This document shows positions 8,017-9,736 of a DNA stretch of 9,736 nt, piece by piece; within the stretch, counting starts at the first letter, position 1, and each line of letters begins with the position of its first letter. A model generated the notes under the pieces. The model saw only the letters and a program-made list of their open reading frames with translations. It did no database searches and was not told where the DNA came from. The stretch comes from Magnetovibrio sp. (GTDB taxonomy: Bacteria; Pseudomonadota; Alphaproteobacteria; Rhodospirillales_A; JABHCV01): assembly GCA_002717285.1 (NCBI GenBank), contig PBDF01000006.1, positions 9,347 through 19,082 on the forward strand. The letters are read 5' to 3'. The position numbers and the translations under genes were made by a program.

Positions 8017-9359
8017 CTGTAGTTCGTTTTGCCCCTAGTCCTACAGGTCATTTGCATGTTGGGAATATCCGCTTGGCTTTAGCCAATTGGCTCCATGCCA
8101 GATCAACAGAGGGTCGCTTTATTCTCCGTCTGGATGATACGGATAGTGAGCGTTCGACACTTGAATTCGCAAAATCCATTGAAAAAGATTTGAAGTGGCT
8201 AGGGCTTGAATGGGATCAACTACAGCAACAATCAACTAGACTTAACCGTTATCGAGAAATGCTTGAGATTTTAAAGTCGACAGGGCGTGTTTATGCTTGT
8301 TATGAGACATCAGAGGAACTTAATTATAAACGTAGACGTTTGCGTTCTCAGGGAAAACCACCCATATACGACCGATCTGGACTTAGTTTAAGTTTGGAAA
8401 AAAAACGTGAATACGAATCTGAGGGAAGAAAGCCTCACTGGCGTTTTAAATTGGATCATAAAGATATTTTCTTCCATGATCTTGTACGTGGTCCAGTTCA
8501 ATTTCATGGTAGTAATTTGAGTGATCCTGTTCTGGTTCGGGGGGACGGTACGTATTTATATATGTTACCATCTGCTGTTGATGATGTTGACATGGCAGTT
8601 ACCGACGTTATTCGTGGCGAAGATCATGTGGTTAATACTGCTGTTCAAATTCAACTTTTTGAGGCACTTGGTGCAACCCCCCCAACTTTTGCCCATACCC
8701 CTCTGTTGACGGATATTAGTGGAAAGGGTCTATCTAAACGTATTGGCTCTATTACGGTGAACTCCTTGCGTGAGGATGGGGTTGAGGCTATGGCGCTGAA
8801 TAGTTATCTTGCTAATGTTGGCATGTCGGACTCAATTGTGCCGTTTACCAATCTTGACACTTTGGCATTAAATTTTGATATAGGTCACACGGGACGTGGA
8901 ACACCAAAATTTGATCCAGAACAGCTTCAAGCCATCAATGTTTCTTTGCTACAGGCAACACCTTTTGAAGATGTTAATGAGAGATTTGTCGAAAGGGGCC
9001 TTCAGCATGCCAATGCTGATTTCTGGTGTGCTGTTAGACCCAACTTAAAGAAATTTGATGATGTGATTTTTTGGCACAGAATTTGTTTCGATGATATTGA
9101 AACGGTAGTTGACGATGTTTCTTTTGCCTCGGCAGTAGCAGATTTGTTACCTGCAGAGCCATGGGACCATACAACGTGGAAAGAATGGACCGATAAAATC
9201 AAAGAAAAACTCGGTTGCAAGGGTAAAGATCTTTTTCTGCCATTACGTTTAGCACTAAGTGGAATTAATTATGGTCCGGAGCTTAAATTGTTACTTCCAC
9301 TGATAGGGATCACTCGTGTTTTGAAACGTTTAAAAGGAAAAAAAGAATCGAATCCATAA
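8013..9359 (+). CDS. gltX: glutamyl-tRNA synthetase, zinc-less alphaproteobacterial type
   Basis: This class I synthetase joins glutamate to tRNA. The first signature is PSPTGHLHVGN (8-18, the HIGH motif as HLHVGN) and the second is KGLSKR (238-243, in place of KMSKS). Other family segments are LRLDDTD (38-44), YMLPSAVDDVDM (183-194), VIRGEDHVVNT (199-209) and a C-terminal LRLALSGINYGPELKLLLPLIG (411-432). It has 448 residues, slightly short of typical GltX (about 470). The usual C-x-C zinc motif is absent: only CYETSEEL (96-103) is present, as in alphaproteobacterial enzymes. Many alphaproteobacteria carry two gltX paralogues, and this resembles the shorter GluRS2-like form; it may charge tRNA-Glu, tRNA-Gln (followed by GatCAB amidation) or both, which the sequence alone does not settle. 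It starts within the nadE stop (ATGA), with GGAAA 6 nt upstream. The lysine-rich tail KRLKGKKESNP is unremarkable. Confidence 0.93.
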   Translation: MTVVRFAPSPTGHLHVGNIRLALANWLHARSTEGRFILRLDDTDSERSTLEFAKSIEKDLKWLGLEWDQLQQQSTRLNRYREMLEILKSTGRVYACYETSEELNYKRRRLRSQGKPPIYDRSGLSLSLEKKREYESEGRKPHWRFKLDHKDIFFHDLVRGPVQFHGSNLSDPVLVRGDGTYLYMLPSAVDDVDMAVTDVIRGEDHVVNTAVQIQLFEALGATPPTFAHTPLLTDISGKGLSKRIGSITVNSLREDGVEAMALNSYLANVGMSDSIVPFTNLDTLALNFDIGHTGRGTPKFDPEQLQAINVSLLQATPFEDVNERFVERGLQHANADFWCAVRPNLKKFDDVIFWHRICFDDIETVVDDVSFASAVADLLPAEPWDHTTWKEWTDKIKEKLGCKGKDLFLPLRLALSGINYGPELKLLLPLIGITRVLKRLKGKKESNP

Positions 9360-9375
9360 ACTTTTATTCTTTTTT
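9339..9375. terminator. possible weak terminator or inverted repeat at the gltX end
   Basis: AAAAAAGAAT (9339-9348) and ATTCTTTTTT (9366-9375) are perfect 10-nt complements separated by 17 nt that contain the gltX stop codon (9357-9359). An A-tract arm paired with a T-run could terminate transcription weakly, but the stem has a single G-C pair and no separate T-run follows. It may simply reflect base composition. Confidence 0.25.
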
Positions 9376-9475
9376 ACTTTCTTTGTTCATATTGCATATA
9401 ACGGTCAGACAAGGTTTAATCAGAAATCAGGTTTTAGTATGATTAAAGCGACTGCTAATTAAAAAATTTATGATT

Positions 9476-9514
9476 TACCAAAATGTTAATTCTGATAGAG
9501 GCAGTTTTTTGGTA
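9476..9514. repeat. 8-bp inverted repeat in the gltX-cysS gap
   Basis: TACCAAAA (9476-9483) and TTTTGGTA (9507-9514) are perfect inverted arms separated by 23 nt. A palindrome CCAATTGG follows at 9533-9540. Either could be a binding site or a leftover hairpin, but nothing ties them to a known regulator. The rest of the 292-nt gap (9360-9651) is AT-rich with no gene or RNA I recognise and no strong promoter. Confidence 0.35.
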
Positions 9515-9651
9515 TTTAGCCCTTTAAAAAAACCAATTGGATAATTAGTTCTTGAAGCTTTGTTCTTACCAAAGGAAACATTCTGGTGGTGCTATTTAAG
9601 GTCAAAATAATTAACTGAGCCTATATAGCTTCCTGATCAAAAGGATCTCAA

Positions 9652-9736
9652 ATGTTACGCCTCCATAATACGCTGACCCGAAAAAAAGAGAAATTCGAGC
9701 CTTTAGACAAAGAGCACGTTAGAATGTATGTTTGTG
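9652..9736 (+). CDS. cysS: cysteinyl-tRNA synthetase, N-terminal fragment cut by the window edge
   Basis: Only the first 28 codons are present before the window ends in the middle of codon 29. The protein begins MLRLHNTLTRKK, continues through FEPLDKEHVRMYVC, and closely follows the CysS N-terminus (NTLTR, then a basic/acidic stretch, then MYVC before the GPTVYD segment expected next). Cys28 matches the first zinc ligand of CysRS in position and context (Cys28 in E. coli). AAGGA (9641-9645) lies 6 nt before the ATG, which supports the start. CysS attaches cysteine to tRNA-Cys in the cytosol. It follows gltX on the same strand after 292 nt, likely as a separate transcription unit. No statement can be made about whether the rest of the gene is intact. 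Confidence 0.9.
   Translation, partial: MLRLHNTLTRKKEKFEPLDKEHVRMYVC

Noticed and set aside
7805..8038. 77-codon + strand frame across the nadE-gltX junction
   Set aside because: It overlaps conserved codons of both genes in another frame and has no recognisable domain.

Overview
The window looks like chromosomal housekeeping DNA from an AT-rich alphaproteobacterium, probably Rhodospirillales-like. The best pointers are a class II DAHP synthase of the alphaproteobacterial type, a short glutamine-dependent NAD+ synthetase overlapping a glutamyl-tRNA synthetase that lacks the zinc cysteines, a glutathione reductase with an FRADKILRGFD NADPH loop, and a following cysteinyl-tRNA synthetase. All seven genes lie on the + strand. 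Placement below class level is inference: the AT-rich, gene-poor gaps could also suit a host-associated or reduced-genome lineage, but nothing here proves that.

Layout: 1-535 is AT-rich and holds no gene I can support. 536-1612 encodes a core (single-barrel) MetE-type methyltransferase. 1824-3275 and 3294-4649 encode succinate-semialdehyde dehydrogenase (gabD) and glutathione reductase (gor), 18 nt apart and probably co-transcribed. 4757-6121 encodes class II DAHP synthase (shikimate pathway entry). A 221-nt gap holds the best promoter of the window (TTGACA-N17-TAGGCT), and a small hairpin there overlaps the nadE ribosome-binding site. 6343-8016 (nadE) and 8013-9359 (gltX) overlap by ATGA and form a translationally coupled pair. 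After a 291-nt AT-rich gap with inverted repeats, the first 28 codons of cysS begin at 9652 and run off the right edge.

Together the genes cover methyl transfer/methionine supply, GABA/succinate-semialdehyde catabolism, thiol redox, aromatic amino acid entry, NAD+ synthesis and aminoacyl-tRNA formation. All complete genes keep their catalytic residues and near-family lengths; I see no frameshifts, transposons, CRISPR arrays, tRNAs or rRNAs. I did not find a new multi-gene system. The points worth a second look are the unknown methyl donor of the MetE-like enzyme, the nadE leader hairpin, the gabD-gor redox pairing, and which tRNA the GltX charges.
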